Source: Excoecaria cochinchinensis (taxonomy: Eukaryota; Streptophyta; Magnoliopsida; Malpighiales; Euphorbiaceae). Taken from it: DNA of 64,000 nucleotides. The position numbers and the translations under genes are program-made. The DNA is taken from the NCBI GenBank assembly GCA_947683425.1, contig CANTUQ010000043.1, positions 8,875,501 through 8,939,500 of the forward strand, in the 5' to 3' direction. Below are positions 24,291 to 34,095 of this stretch, piece by piece. The stretch's first letter is position 1. Each line of letters begins with the position of its first letter. The notes under the pieces are model-generated. The model saw nothing but the letters and a program-made list of their open reading frames with translations. It had not been told where the DNA came from and searched no databases.

Positions 24291-26095
24291 ATCATCAGAT
24301 GGTGATGCGCTGAGTCCGCTCCAGACTTACAAAACACATGAAATAAAGATTTGCCTTTTAAGAGGAATCGAAAAATTAAACCTGAGTAGACTTCATCTTG
24401 CTCGGGTGAATGTTAATGTTGAGTTGAAATTGTCCTTCACCAGCTTTTGCATGTGCGGCCTTGATTTGTTCCTTTACTACAAAACTGTGTGCACAGGAAT
24501 ATATACAAGAGATTGTGCATGCAAGTGTAAATGGTCATATGCAGATGTTTGTTAAAGAATAGTATGAAATGCATGCAAAAATGGATAGACCATGTCCTAA
24601 GTGGTTAAGGATTTGTTGAGGATATGGCTTGGCCACTCGCATTATATGATGCATCCTGAGGATCTAGAAATGTCATCTTGGCTTAGGGACTATGACCTGT
24701 AAACGCTTTAGAGAGAACCGTCCGGTGTGCATCTTTGCCCCTCGGTCAATGAGCATACGTCTTTTGCTATGAGACGTACTGCATTTTGTCCCAGGATTCT
24801 GACTCATGTCCTGAATTATGCATTACCAGCCTAAAGGGAGATCATCCGAAGCAATACTGCCTTATCGCTCAAAGCGTTGAAGTCATTGTTTTAAAGGTAG
24901 TGCGTCCCTTGTGGATTTTCACACTAGCTTTTCTTTGTGGCAAATGCGTCCCTTTAGGGATTTTCATATAACGCTTTGCCTAATTTTTGCCTGAAATGGA
25001 CCTAACCCAATCCAGCGGCTTTTATTCATTTTATTTTTGTAGGACAGACTGCCTGTTTCCAAGTTTTCACCTTGCCCTTCGGCCTAACTTTTGCTTGGAG
25101 AGCCAATTACGGTTTTTATCTCTAGCGGCCTCTTTTTTTTTAAAGGGTATGACTGCAAGAAAAGTTGAAGCTACTATTAGAGCCCTCTTCTATAGTAATC
25201 AGCAGTTATTTACTGAGGTGCTTCCTTCCCAGACAGCGGTTGCATTCTTTTGCCTCTCCTGACGAATGTCTTGCTAGATTGGGTGAAGTGGCGGATGAGG
25301 ATCGGGTTATTTAAGGTGTTTTCAATTGTGTGGGCTTCATGAGGCTACCTTTTACATTACTGCTCATTGTACTCAAAAGTTCATGGAGTCAAGATGCAGT
25401 GAGGCATCCTCTATCTTATCAAAGTGGACCTTTATCTTTGGCTTTTACCTCTAGATACCATAGCCTCTAGGCAAGCTGCTGGTGAAGACTATTATACCAT
25501 CTATCGGGGATTGTTCTTTTACTCCCACTAATGCATTCAAGAGGTAGGTGCTTAGTCCTGCAATTGATAATAAGACCTATTAACTTAGGCATCTGGCTGA
25601 CGAGAGTAGTAGTAAAGCACAGTTATTTAGATTAAGTGCATTCAGTAATAAACGACATTTCTCTTTTTATAAAGGAACTAGAAAATAATGAACACATGAG
25701 TTGAATTTATTTTACAAAGATTGTATACATTTTGGCATGATTTCTCAATGCATGATCATTATCTAACATAGATTCAAAATGCAAAATTCACATTTAATCT
25801 CAGAGTGGATCTTGTAAGCATAAGACACCTGTTTCCAATCAGCCCTCTCGGGTTTTCTTGATTGGAAATTTTCTATAGAGACTCTAATTTTTGCCCAGGA
25901 TACCTTTTTTCGATTTTCACCCTGACGAGGTGCCCATTTTTAGCAAGGCTGCCTTTTTTCAATTTTTGGCCCGCAGGCTTTTATTCTCTTCTTTTGATTT
26001 TTTGTCTTTAAGCATGGAACCTCTTGAGTCTGTCGACGTTGATCGGCTCCTTCAACTCTTTCCCATCACTATTTGTTAGAATCCCTCCCCCTTTA
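24291..26095. other. Tat-out non-coding internal region
   Basis: No gene was seen. Large blocks match Tat-in: 24985-25140 with 35812-35955 (ACCCAATCCAGCGGCTTTTA) and 25770-25870 with 36580-36710 (TTGTAAGCAT...CCTGTTTCCAATCAGCCCTC). It is therefore an ancestral part of this Tat family between integrase and the tandem array. Open reading frames here are not conserved between the two copies. Confidence 0.7.
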
Positions 26096-26099
26096 GATA

Positions 26100-26965
26100 A
26101 CTACTTCTTAAGAACAAATGGACCTTCCCATGTTAACCTAAATTTACCTCGTATGTCTAGAACACTCGGTCTCATTTTGTTTAAGGACTAAATCTCCCTC
26201 TTTCAGCAGTTTCCTTCATAATTTTTTTTTGAATGACTGGGCAAGCCTTTTTTGGTAGATTTGGTTGTAAAAATAGGCTCGCAATCTGTTCTCATCTAGC
26301 ATGTTTGGCTGCAGCAATCGTTGTTGGTCCCAATTATTTTCTAGAATTTGAGCTTCCATGACTACCCTTGAAGACTTTAGTTCTACTTCAACAGGCAACA
26401 CTGCTGCCATCCAATATACCAAGAAATAAGGCGTGGCTCCTGTAGAGGTTCTGACGGTGGTTCTCTAGTTCCAAAGTGCAAAAGGCAACTTCTCTGCCCA
26501 ATCCTTATAGTTCTGAACTATCTCGACCAAAATATTCTTGACATTCTCATTACTAGCCTCTACTGCCACATCAGCTTGCGGGCAAATTGATGAAAACTTG
26601 TGATGCTCAAAGCCATATTTCTACAGAAGCTTCCTAGTTTCAGCCATAAATTGCACCCCGTTATCAGATTCCTTTCGACAAACTTGTCCATATCCCGAGC
26701 GTCGACTTTCTTGAAGGACTCGGCTTCCACGCACTTGATGAAGTAGGCGATAGCAACTATGGTGAACCTATGTCTGTAAGAGGTCGTAGGGTGCACTTCC
26801 CCTTTGATGTCTATTCCCCAAGCTCGAGCAATCCGTATCCATTGTAAGTCCATAGAGTCCTTGTCTCATGATCCTTTTCGCCAGCATTTCATCTTCCATA
26901 TGGGCTATGCAGATTATGGCATGAACTTCTTCCATGACCTTCTTAGTTTTTTCCTCGTCCACACA
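26100..26965 (-). pseudogene. Tat-out integrase remnant
   Basis: Read on the - strand from 26962: zinc-binding segment EEVHAIICIAHMEDEMLAKR, then the core with WGIDIKGEVHP (first Asp), SDNGVQF (second Asp, near 26665) and VAVEASNEN (catalytic Glu, near 26560). The C-terminal domain follows to 26216 (LPVEVELKSSRV, NMLDENRLRAYFYNQIYQK). The frame changes at least three times and a stop lies near 26470, so no integrase would be made, although the D-D-E residues persist. Tat-in retains only the C-terminal part (36923-37156). Confidence 0.85.
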
Positions 26966-27779
26966 TCTTAACCTTGCGGATCAGTCTTTTGATCCTTTAC
27001 GGTAGCCAAAAAGAAGAGCAAAGTACAGGTATGTCTAGATCAATGGGATTTGAACAAAGCTTGCCCTAAGGATGACACTCCTTTGCCCCATGTTAATAGT
27101 TTTAGGCCATATCTACACATTAATTCTTTTCTTTTGTATACATTTTTTTTTCTTTTTGTTTTTGTTTTTATTTTTGTTCAAATCTTGGTAGTTCACACAT
27201 ACACACACTTCTCTTCTTAACTATTGGGGACAACATTGACGAAGCCAGTCAGGCGTTGCGCTTCAATAAGAAACTTGGCCCCATTTCTGCTTGCGGATCT
27301 CTCCTTCTAACCTTTATGCCCCTTCCAGCCCGAGTCTTCTGAATTTCTACTTGATTTGTCCATGATTGAGATATGTCGATATAGCATGTCCGGTGACCTC
27401 ATGATCATCTCCCAGTGTGTCTTCACGGGTCAAGGCAAATACTTTTTTGCACTTTTTTTTATTCTCTCAAATTTTAATCTCTCCTCAGGAGTTATATCAG
27501 ATGCTATCAAGATTTTATTTGGGTTCTCCAAAGTCTCCAAGATTAAGTGGGATGACATTAGTTGAATCGATGTTAAATATTAATGAGTTGTGATCATGAT
27601 TATGCACAGTGAAATTAAATATCACACAAATAAATAAAAACCATTCATTTCATTTAAAAATTAGGATTAAAAATGTCATTATCAAATAGTTCCAGAATAA
27701 AAAGAACATCTAAATAGCTATCTTCTTCTTATTTTCGCTAGCACAGATGTTTTAGCCAATGGTTCATTATCATCCTCAG
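26966..27779 (-). pseudogene. Tat-out deleted pol region with a short reverse transcriptase stub
   Basis: Between integrase and gag only about 0.8 kb remains where protease, reverse transcriptase and RNase H (over 2 kb) are expected. Bases 27350-27450 match Tat-in 37745-37840, where the - strand reads VFAWTYEDMPEDDYEA, the usual N-terminal start of a Tat reverse transcriptase. No palm motif (Y/F-x-D-D) was found. Two independent insertions share this structure, so the deleted form probably multiplied using proteins from an intact relative. Confidence 0.65.
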
Positions 27780-28053
27780 GGACCATCTTCCCCACCCCTC
27801 AGCTCCTCATCAATGAGGTCTTGAACTTGTCTCCTCAGAGTTCGACATTCATCAGTCTTGTGCCCAGTATGCTGGTGGTATGTGCAGTACCGATCTTCCC
27901 GGTGATCGAGTCATCCTTTGCTTCTAGCAAGTTTGGCCGACATTTGCTGTATTTTCCCCTTATTAATAAAATGAGCGAGGTGCTTAGATAAAAGCCTTTC
28001 CAGTATGGCATAGCAGCTTTGAGCCATTCCGAAGGTTGAAACCCTTGTGGCCC
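27780..28053 (-). pseudogene. Tat-out gag, second zinc-knuckle module
   Basis: On the - strand near 27800-27890 the translation reads RYCTYHQHTGHKTDECRTLR followed by RQVQDLIDE, the Tat-type nucleocapsid knuckle (C-x2-H-x4-H-x4-C-like). The reading frame changes upstream. The first knuckle of the same gag is at 43790-43920, on the far side of Tat-in, which inserted between the two modules. Confidence 0.75.
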
Positions 28054-28099
28054 TGTGACGCGCGTTGAACCAAGCAAGGGCCGTCGAAGGTGAATCCGC

Positions 28100-28790
28100 C
28101 ACTACAAAAAATTACACTTTTTATGACGCAAAAAATTGTCATGAAAAATTCATTTTTCGTCGCTGAAAAAATAAGGTGACAAATTTTTATCGTCACAGAG
28201 AACGTAACGGTAGGAGCGTAACATAAAATTTTACGTGACAATTTACTTTTTTGTCACCGTAAGTATCATTTTTTGTGACGAAAATTATTAGCGTCATCTT
28301 TAGTTCTTATTTTTCATGATAAAAATTATGTCATAAATAAAATATATTTCGTCATATTATATTGTTTATCGTCACAAAAGATTGGCATTTTTTATAACAA
28401 ATTTAAAATTCGTCACGAAATTAAATATTTTTAATGACGAAACTCTACTTCTAGTTAAAATCACTAAGTATTGGTTACGTAATTATCGTCACAAATAAAT
28501 ATAATTTTCGTCATAAAATATTTAATATCGTCATTAAATCTAATACTTTAAGTGACAAAAAATAATTTTGTCATTAAATTAATGTATATTAATGATGAAT
28601 ATAAATCGTCATATTATTTTATCAATGACATAAATACGGACAAAAATAATTGTCACAAAAAATAGTTTTAGTGACAATTTTTTATTGTCATTAAGAAATA
28701 TTTTTTATGACAATATTAATATCGTAATTGTGAACATTATATCGTCATTTATGAACTAACAAGTCGACAAATTATAACAAATATACTTGT
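28100..28790. repeat. CACTA subterminal repeat region
   Basis: Many copies of CGTCAC, CGTCAT, TGACGAAA and GTCACAAAA in both orientations, separated by AT-rich spacers. In CACTA elements such motifs bind the element's transposase proteins. No comparable region exists at the right edge of the insertion. Confidence 0.75.
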
Positions 28791-28984
28791 CATATATGCG
28801 TTGCACTAAAAATAATATATTTTAAATTTAATGTTATACAGTCAATTAATTTTTTAAAGAAAATTGCCAATTAACTAATAATACAAAGTATTTATTTAAA
28901 CAAAAGGTTAATTAAATAAAAACATACTACTTAATGCAAAAAATTAAAATATCCTAATCCATAATTCCGAAATTAAATCTGTTC

Positions 28985-29115
28985 AAACTTCAATTGTCAT
29001 AATCCCTCCGATCTCTTCCTCTATTAATTTAGTAGTAATTGTTGACTCTGGAGGCCCATAACAACAGGATCTAGCTCACTCCTTAACGGCCATTCCTGCA
29101 TGGTTTTATCCAAAT
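28985..29115 (-). pseudogene. Lipoxygenase exon fragment (middle region)
   Basis: The - strand reads KTMQEWPLRSELDPV and then, after a one-base shift, YGPPESTITTKLIEEEIGG and IMTIEV. This is the lipoxygenase segment just before the iron-binding part of the catalytic domain. Lipoxygenases oxygenate polyunsaturated fatty acids; plant forms are near 900 residues, so this is a small piece. The single-base loss in the D-P-V / Y-G-P-P segment shows decay. It lies downstream of the two other lipoxygenase pieces, in the correct order. Confidence 0.8.
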
Positions 29116-29639
29116 AACTTTGATTAAAGTTTATGACTTTTATTCAATTCTCATCTCAAACATTACTGGTCCACATCATATACAACTCATATGATAAACT
29201 CGTATGCTTTCATTACTGATCCAGAGCTATATTTTTTTAAGGCAACTTGATCAGATTCATCTTAATTTTAAAAGTATAACATTGGCATTTTAAGGCAACT
29301 TGCTCTTTAACTAAAAGTTGTGACACATGCGTGCACACACAGACACACACATATGCACATATTCCAAGATGTGAAGTTATGGATTGTTACATCCCAATGA
29401 TGCTGATTTCAATTCCCTAAAGTACACCTCTACTGTTATAGTAGATTATGATATACTGTAGTTATAGCTCTATCTCTGTGTGTTTAAGCATAAATCTGTT
29501 CACATAAGAGCTTACACATCAATCTAAATAAAGTTTGACATCTTTACCTTTGCATGGGCAATGACCTTTCTGAAATTCTATTTGCCATGATCAATTCGTT
29601 TTTACTTCTGTTACTCCCATTGTGTAAACCTCTCATCCT

Positions 29640-29683
29640 ATTATTTACAGTCACTCTTCTGCTCCTCGACTCTAAGTATGGAT
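29640..29683 (-). pseudogene. Lipoxygenase exon fragment (short, DPYLESRS)
   Basis: After an acceptor-like CTCTGAACAG, the - strand exon begins at 29683. Joined to the end of the previous exon it gives D-P-Y-L-E-S-R-S, which fits the lipoxygenase sequence following RTGRP-x-x-KT. Similarity fades after about ten residues. The intron-like gap (29684-29789) starts GTATCTG and ends AACAG on the - strand, so this piece was copied from genomic DNA with its intron. Confidence 0.6.
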
Positions 29684-29789
29684 CTGTTCAGAGACAATAG
29701 TCATACTTAATCCATGTCATTAAACCTTAAGAACATGAACTAATAATCAATGTGGCATTTAGAGCTGATATTGGTTGAACGACAGATAC

Positions 29790-29904
29790 CTGTCTTGCAT
29801 CTTGGCCTTCCTGTTCTGTAACGTCTAGGATAAGGGAGCTCGCTGCCACCAAGCACTGGCCTTTTCAGGGCTTCGTCGCTGTCAGGGTAACCAAGATCAT
29901 TGTA
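29790..29904 (-). pseudogene. Lipoxygenase exon fragment (YNDLG...RTGRP)
   Basis: The uninterrupted frame reads YNDLGYPDSDEALKRPVLGG then SELPYPRRYRTGRPRCKT. This is one of the most conserved plant lipoxygenase segments (Y-N-D-L-G, R-P-V-L-G-G, Y-P-R-R-x-R-T-G-R-P). The R-C-K-T ending resembles plastid 13-lipoxygenases more than 9-lipoxygenases (tentative). A GT donor follows at 29789. All family-invariant residues in this exon remain, so capture is probably not ancient. Confidence 0.88.
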
Positions 29905-29955
29905 AATAGAGAATTAAAGAGTAACGAGGCAACATGATACCTCAAATTTAAGGGC

Positions 29956-30159
29956 CTAAACTAATATAACCAAATGGGACACCTCAACATCTCTATGAAT
30001 GTGCCCTTGGGCCTGAAGATGGGAAAGAGCTTTGAGTATTTGATACAAAACTATAGCAATAACAAGCTGCTCAAAACCAAATGTTAATATGGCATAAATT
30101 AGCATAAGACTTATACAATCCCGGTCATATGGATGGTAGACATAACCTATCCTTTGCAT
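29956..30159 (-). pseudogene. STE20/GCK-type protein kinase fragment (BLUS1-like)
   Basis: The - strand segment at about 29985-30081 reads FEQLVIAIVLYQILKALSHL then QAQGHIHRDVE. This is helix E and the catalytic loop of a germinal-centre-kinase-like Ser/Thr kinase; plant BLUS1-like kinases have a very similar E-E-P-V-I-A-x-x-L ... G-H-I-H-R-D-V-K run. The catalytic Asp of H-R-D is kept, but the Lys two residues later is Glu and the A-G-N-I-L segment is lost. It is a single-exon scrap with no lobe complete, so it cannot be a kinase. Confidence 0.75.
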
Positions 30160-30319
30160 TTTAGAAACAAATCACCCCCTTTCAAAATATTGCAATATAC
30201 CGAAAATTAAAATTTAAGAATTTAAATACCAGAAATTGAATATGAAGAATACAAACTAAGACGAAGTAAATCAAGCAAATGAGTTTAATTTACTGCAAAT
30301 TCGAATACTAGATTCCTAC

Positions 30320-30374
30320 CTCTTAATGAATTCTTGGTAAGAAGTTTGGCCACTTTGGGAGGAAGAACTACATG
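30320..30374 (-). pseudogene. CKS1: CKS1 exon 2 fragment (cyclin-dependent kinase regulatory subunit)
   Basis: The - strand reads HVVLPPKVAKLLTKNSLR and is followed by the donor-like GTAGGAATC. CKS proteins are about 90 residues and bind CDK catalytic subunits; this is their conserved central segment. The E-V of the family reads K-V here, and L-L-P-K-N reads L-L-T-K-N. It lies directly after, and in frame with, the GRV2 fragment. Confidence 0.88.
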
Positions 30375-31088
30375 CTTCAACGAAATAGCCATTGACAATA
30401 AAGGTGATACAGACATAGGTCTCAACCTGTTGGCAAGAATAATAATATAACCATTATGAGAGAACAATACAGATTTTGTATGCATTATTGTCGCATGGCA
30501 TTCTCCTTTAGAATCTGCTAATAAGCTTGGATCTATTGGACCACCACCAATAATTGCAGCAACAAGCCCCGCAGCTTCTGCAGCTACGCCCTCTGAACCA
30601 TTTCTAAGCAAACCCATTATCCTCCCAACAGCAGCAGGAAAAGACATAACATGGGAAGCTGCAGTTCTGGAAGCCAACAATCTACGCAAATATGCAATGA
30701 AATCCATCACAGTTGCAACAGCTTTAGGAGAAGGAGGTGGCAATGGAGGAGCTTCTGGAGGAAGATTTGGTGTAGCTGGAAGCATGGTGATTGAAGCCCT
30801 TAAGGTTACCTCGGGCACTTCAATATTAGGTGGAACTCCGCTATATGGAATACAGGCATTGAACTCCCTTATTCTGCGCCACAGTTTAGCTCTTGAGCCA
30901 GGGAGTGAACCACCTTCAGCAACAGCATCTTTAGCAGCTGCAGCTAAGTGTTTCAGATGCATAGATGCACTTTCCATGTCAGCAATAGCATGTTGCAGTT
31001 TTATTAATAGATGAACTCTGCCACAAGGTGGATCAATACGGTGCCCAGGCATAGTCAACCTCAGTAATATAGATACAAGGCACTGACC
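30375..31088 (-). pseudogene. GRV2: GRV2 (RME-8-like) large exon fragment, open and fused in frame to CKS1
   Basis: After an acceptor-like TTCTTATGCAG the frame is open for 237 codons: GQCLVSILLRLTMPGHRIDP, GSLPGSRAKLWRRIREFNAC, LPPEAPPLPPPSPKAVATVM, HVMSFPAAVGRIMGLLRNGS, then NRLRPMSVSPLLSMAI. These are hallmark segments of plant GRV2/KAM2, the large DnaJ-domain endosomal protein (homologue of animal RME-8) needed for vacuolar sorting. The full protein is about 2,500 residues, so only a tenth is present and no DnaJ domain is. The open frame runs on through the CKS1 exon, and upstream through intron DNA to 31283. No stop or frameshift was seen, which is unlike the surrounding DNA. Confidence 0.9.
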
Positions 31089-31270
31089 CTGCATAAGAAG
31101 ACTCCGCCAGTCAACAGCATGCCAACCATCCCCAGCAAATATCCCACTAATGAACAAATTGATAGGACAATAAATAAATATCATTGAGAAATATGATGAC
31201 TCAACATCACATTTCAATCTTTTATAAGTAATAAAACGTATCAATATCCAACAGAGAACAGATATACCTA

Positions 31271-31334
31271 CTTCTGTTTGCAAAACATCACGAACTGCTG
31301 CAAGTAAGCTATCACGAGAAGTGCTTGCATAAAC
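31271..31334 (-). pseudogene. GRV2: GRV2 exon fragment (VYASTSRDSLLAAVRDVLQTE)
   Basis: On the - strand the acceptor-like GAATGTAG precedes V-Y-A-S-T-S-R-D-S-L-L-A-A-V at 31334, ending L-Q-T-E near 31271. In GRV2 this joins directly to G-Q-C of the next exon, so exon order and splice phase match the source gene. The intron between the two (31089-31270) is retained, showing capture from genomic DNA rather than from mRNA. Confidence 0.85.
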
Positions 31335-31413
31335 CTACATTCATGGCCCAGATGTCATAAACTTTCACAAAAATAATAATATAAAGGTTGAAAATAAAGA
31401 TGATATTGCTTAC

Positions 31414-31473
31414 ATGCATGGGGCAGCCATCATTGAATTCAATAGCAAACATTTGGGGCTCTTCAGCAATATA
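31414..31473 (-). pseudogene. GRV2: GRV2 exon fragment (EEPQMFAIEFNDGCPMH)
   Basis: The - strand translation A-E-E-P-Q-M-F-A-I-E-F-N-D-G-C-P-M-H is followed by the donor GTAAGC at 31413. GRV2 normally has I-H-V-Y-A-S-T after G-C-P, which the next fragment supplies. It is the 5'-most GRV2 piece; upstream (31474-31612) is intron-like AT-rich DNA. Confidence 0.82.
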
Positions 31474-31612
31474 AATCTATATTGCTTGTAAGCAATAATA
31501 AATCAAAAAATAATAAACTAATCATTCAATCAATATAAAATCTATTTATTATTACTATTTTCCAAAAACAAAGAATGAGAAAAGATAATGGGATAATTAC
31601 AATTATTAATAC

Positions 31613-31656
31613 CTGTACTCGTAAGTATCATCGAAATACTTCTCAGAGTACTGAAT
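31613..31656 (-). pseudogene. CKS1: CKS1 exon 1 fragment at the insertion edge
   Basis: The - strand reads I-Q-Y-S-E-K-Y-F-D-D-T-Y-E-Y-R, followed by the donor-like GTATTAAT. This is the N-terminal CKS segment (usually Q-I-Q-Y-S-E-K-Y-x-D-D). The fragment starts abruptly at 31656, where Tat LTR sequence resumes. Exon 2 of the same gene lies 1.2 kb away with the whole GRV2 fragment in between, so GRV2 DNA sits within CKS1 intron 1. Confidence 0.85.
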
Positions 31657-32771
31657 TCGAGGGATAGGTTCACGTATTTTGATCATGGGCGCCATAAGAC
31701 ATCATAGATGTATCCCTTCCAATAGAACATTAGGAAGAACCACCTAGCCTAATGGCACCTATAGGCACCTTTGAGGTGTTTTGGAGTCGCCACCCAATTT
31801 ACAAGAAATTGGAAAAGGTCTTTCACCTCTATTGGTCAAGACCAGAGATATGGTATTCGGAACTTCACTCTTATTTATGCTTTGGTTAATTATAAGTGAG
31901 TTTTTAACTTCTCAAAATTCTATCACTTGTCTCACACGATTAATGCATTAAAAATAAAAATGCATTTCAAGCATTCAAAAGCGGTAAAAGAAAAGCAATA
32001 AATAAAGCGATAAATAAAGTGATAAAAGAAATCGATAAACACGCAAGCACACAATTACAAGAGAAATAGGGGCGGAATACAACCCCAATAAAAGGAGATT
32101 AAAGATATGAATGGGGACGGAATACAATCCCCCAAAAATAAATGAAGGTGCCTCAAAATTAATTACAAGGGGCCAAAAGGAAATGAACATAAATTTAAAA
32201 CACTCACATAAGATCAAAATAAAAGGGCATACATAAATCAGGGCATTATTTTAGGAACATTAGTTCCTGCGCTTACTGAATGTTTAGGAACATCGATTCC
32301 TTCGCGTTTATTTGAAAAGGGTTCGAAGAGTCACTTTGGTTGTTTGATGAAAACGGGGATGAGTGATTCCATTTTTGGAGAAAACCGACTCTTCATTTTA
32401 ATTGTGATGTTCTTGTTGTTGGGCTAAAACAAGAGACATTGGCCCCAATTTTATTAGTGGAAATCCCAATTTTTTATAGAAATATTTTTACAATTTTTTA
32501 TCACACGCGTGCATAAATAAGATAGATATTTACAACCAAGCACAACAAAAAGAGAGGGCATAGAAAGATCTCACCAAACCGACATGCTCGTCTACGCGTC
32601 GCGTCCCACCCGAGGAGCCGCGGGGACTCAAAGTAAGATCTCAGACAAGAAAATAATATCAAAAACATTAGTAATAATTTTAGAAATTAATCAAATAAAG
32701 GCAAGATAATGACAACAATAAAATTATAGTGATGGTAACAATAAATAATCATGGCATAGTAACAACAATAA

Positions 32772-32815
<44 letters not shown>

Positions 32816-32840
32816 TAATAATAATAATAATAATAGCACA

Positions 32841-32916
<76 letters not shown>
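32772..32916. repeat. (AAT)n microsatellite, Tat-in 3' LTR
   Basis: Two long AAT runs broken by AATGAT and AGCACAATAGT. The matching run in the 5' LTR is at 42089-42157. Confidence 0.97.
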
Positions 32917-33902
32917 AGAATATTAAATAATAATAATAATGATAATAATGTAAACTAATTACTTAATTAATAAATAATAATAATAATAATACTAAAAACA
33001 GAATAATACTAATAATCAATAAATAAATAAATAAATAATAATATTAATGATAGTAGCATAGAAATACCAATACTAAATAAGTAAAACAATAATAATGATG
33101 CATAATATTGAGTGACAAATAATAATAACATTATAAAATAAATAAACATAACATAATAATAGTAATAATAATAATGATAATAATAATGGAAGAAGATGGC
33201 TATCGGTAATAAATAACTAAAAACAAGGGGTGCAGATCACAAAGACCAAATGGAAAACCATGAGAAAATCTAATAACAAACCAAAGAAAAATATCAATAG
33301 TGGCAAGCCACTTTAAACATAACAGTAGTAGCAAAAAATGGCAATGTTAAGAGCAATAAATAATAAGGAAAATAGTACGAAAATGAGTCCAAATTGTTTA
33401 CCCTCAGAATTTATAGATCGAAAATTAGGATGTCTCAATCCGTTACCCTTATCGATTTTTTGCGGTGATAGATAGAAAATAAAAATGTAAAAAATTTGTA
33501 TTTTTGAATAAATTAAATCTAGAAAATATTTTTGGTGGGATGAATGATCCAAGAAAATTAATTTTTCTTGTTCAAATCAAACCCAAGATGAAATGTTATG
33601 GAGGATAAAAATAAAAAGATTAAAGCTTGAGAATAAAACTTGGGGATTTTTTGAAGAAGAAAATGTTTCTTGGAGAGCAAAAGAAAAAAGGCTAGAGAGC
33701 AAAACTCAAAAAACTCCCCTTGAATAAAAGTTGCCGTCCCTCAAAAATGAAGAAGGAATCCCTATTTGATTTGTTAGATTGTCCCAAAATGGAGGAAGAT
33801 AAAAGAGTTTTTTAATTTTGTTTATCAAAAATAGCATAAAACTGTGAAAAAAGCGGAAAAACGGACTGAAAAACCATCAGAAAATGCAAAAAATCAGCGA
33901 AA

Positions 33903-34095
33903 ACGACGGGTCGAAGACCAAAATTGGCCGCATGAAGGGGGAGGAATGCGCGCGCGTTACCTTGGCAGCGCGTTGCGCTGGCACCGCGGCCACTTTGGCC
34001 ATTTAGCAAAAGTGGCCGCATGATGGCCACTTTGCCATCACGTGGCCACTAAATGGCCATGGAAATAAAGTGGCCATTATGGCCACTTATTCCAC
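33903..34095. repeat. GC-rich cassette, Tat-in 3' LTR, with AGTGGCCAT palindromes
   Basis: A CGCGCG-containing block is followed by overlapping copies of AAGTGGCC / GGCCACTT and AATGGCCAT, which can pair in several ways. The 5' LTR copy (43075-43300) has the same palindromes but two extra indel blocks (near 43128-43150 and 43180). Confidence 0.8.

Larger units (their letters stand above)
28100..31656. mobile_element. CACTA-ended insertion carrying fragments of several cellular genes (Pack-type)
   Basis: The left end, at 28100, is CACTACAAAAAATTACACTT, a typical plant CACTA (En/Spm) terminus. The next 690 bp are full of short CGTCA / TGACG / GTCAC words on both strands, as expected for the subterminal transposase-binding region. 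The rest holds exon-intron fragments of lipoxygenase, a kinase, CKS1 and GRV2, all on the - strand. At the right edge the CKS1 exon runs directly into LTR sequence (31656/31657) with no inverted CACTA end. So the right terminus is deleted, or the DNA arrived as filler at a break. No transposase gene is present. Confidence 0.8.

Noticed and set aside
28100..28790. A Mutator-like element, because of the many inverted short words.
   Set aside because: The terminus CACTACAAAA is a CACTA end, and no long Mutator inverted repeat or 9-bp duplication was seen.
30697..31014. A + strand open frame of 105 codons.
   Set aside because: It is antisense to the GRV2 exon, whose - strand translation matches a known conserved protein. 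The + strand product has only a Gly-rich bias.
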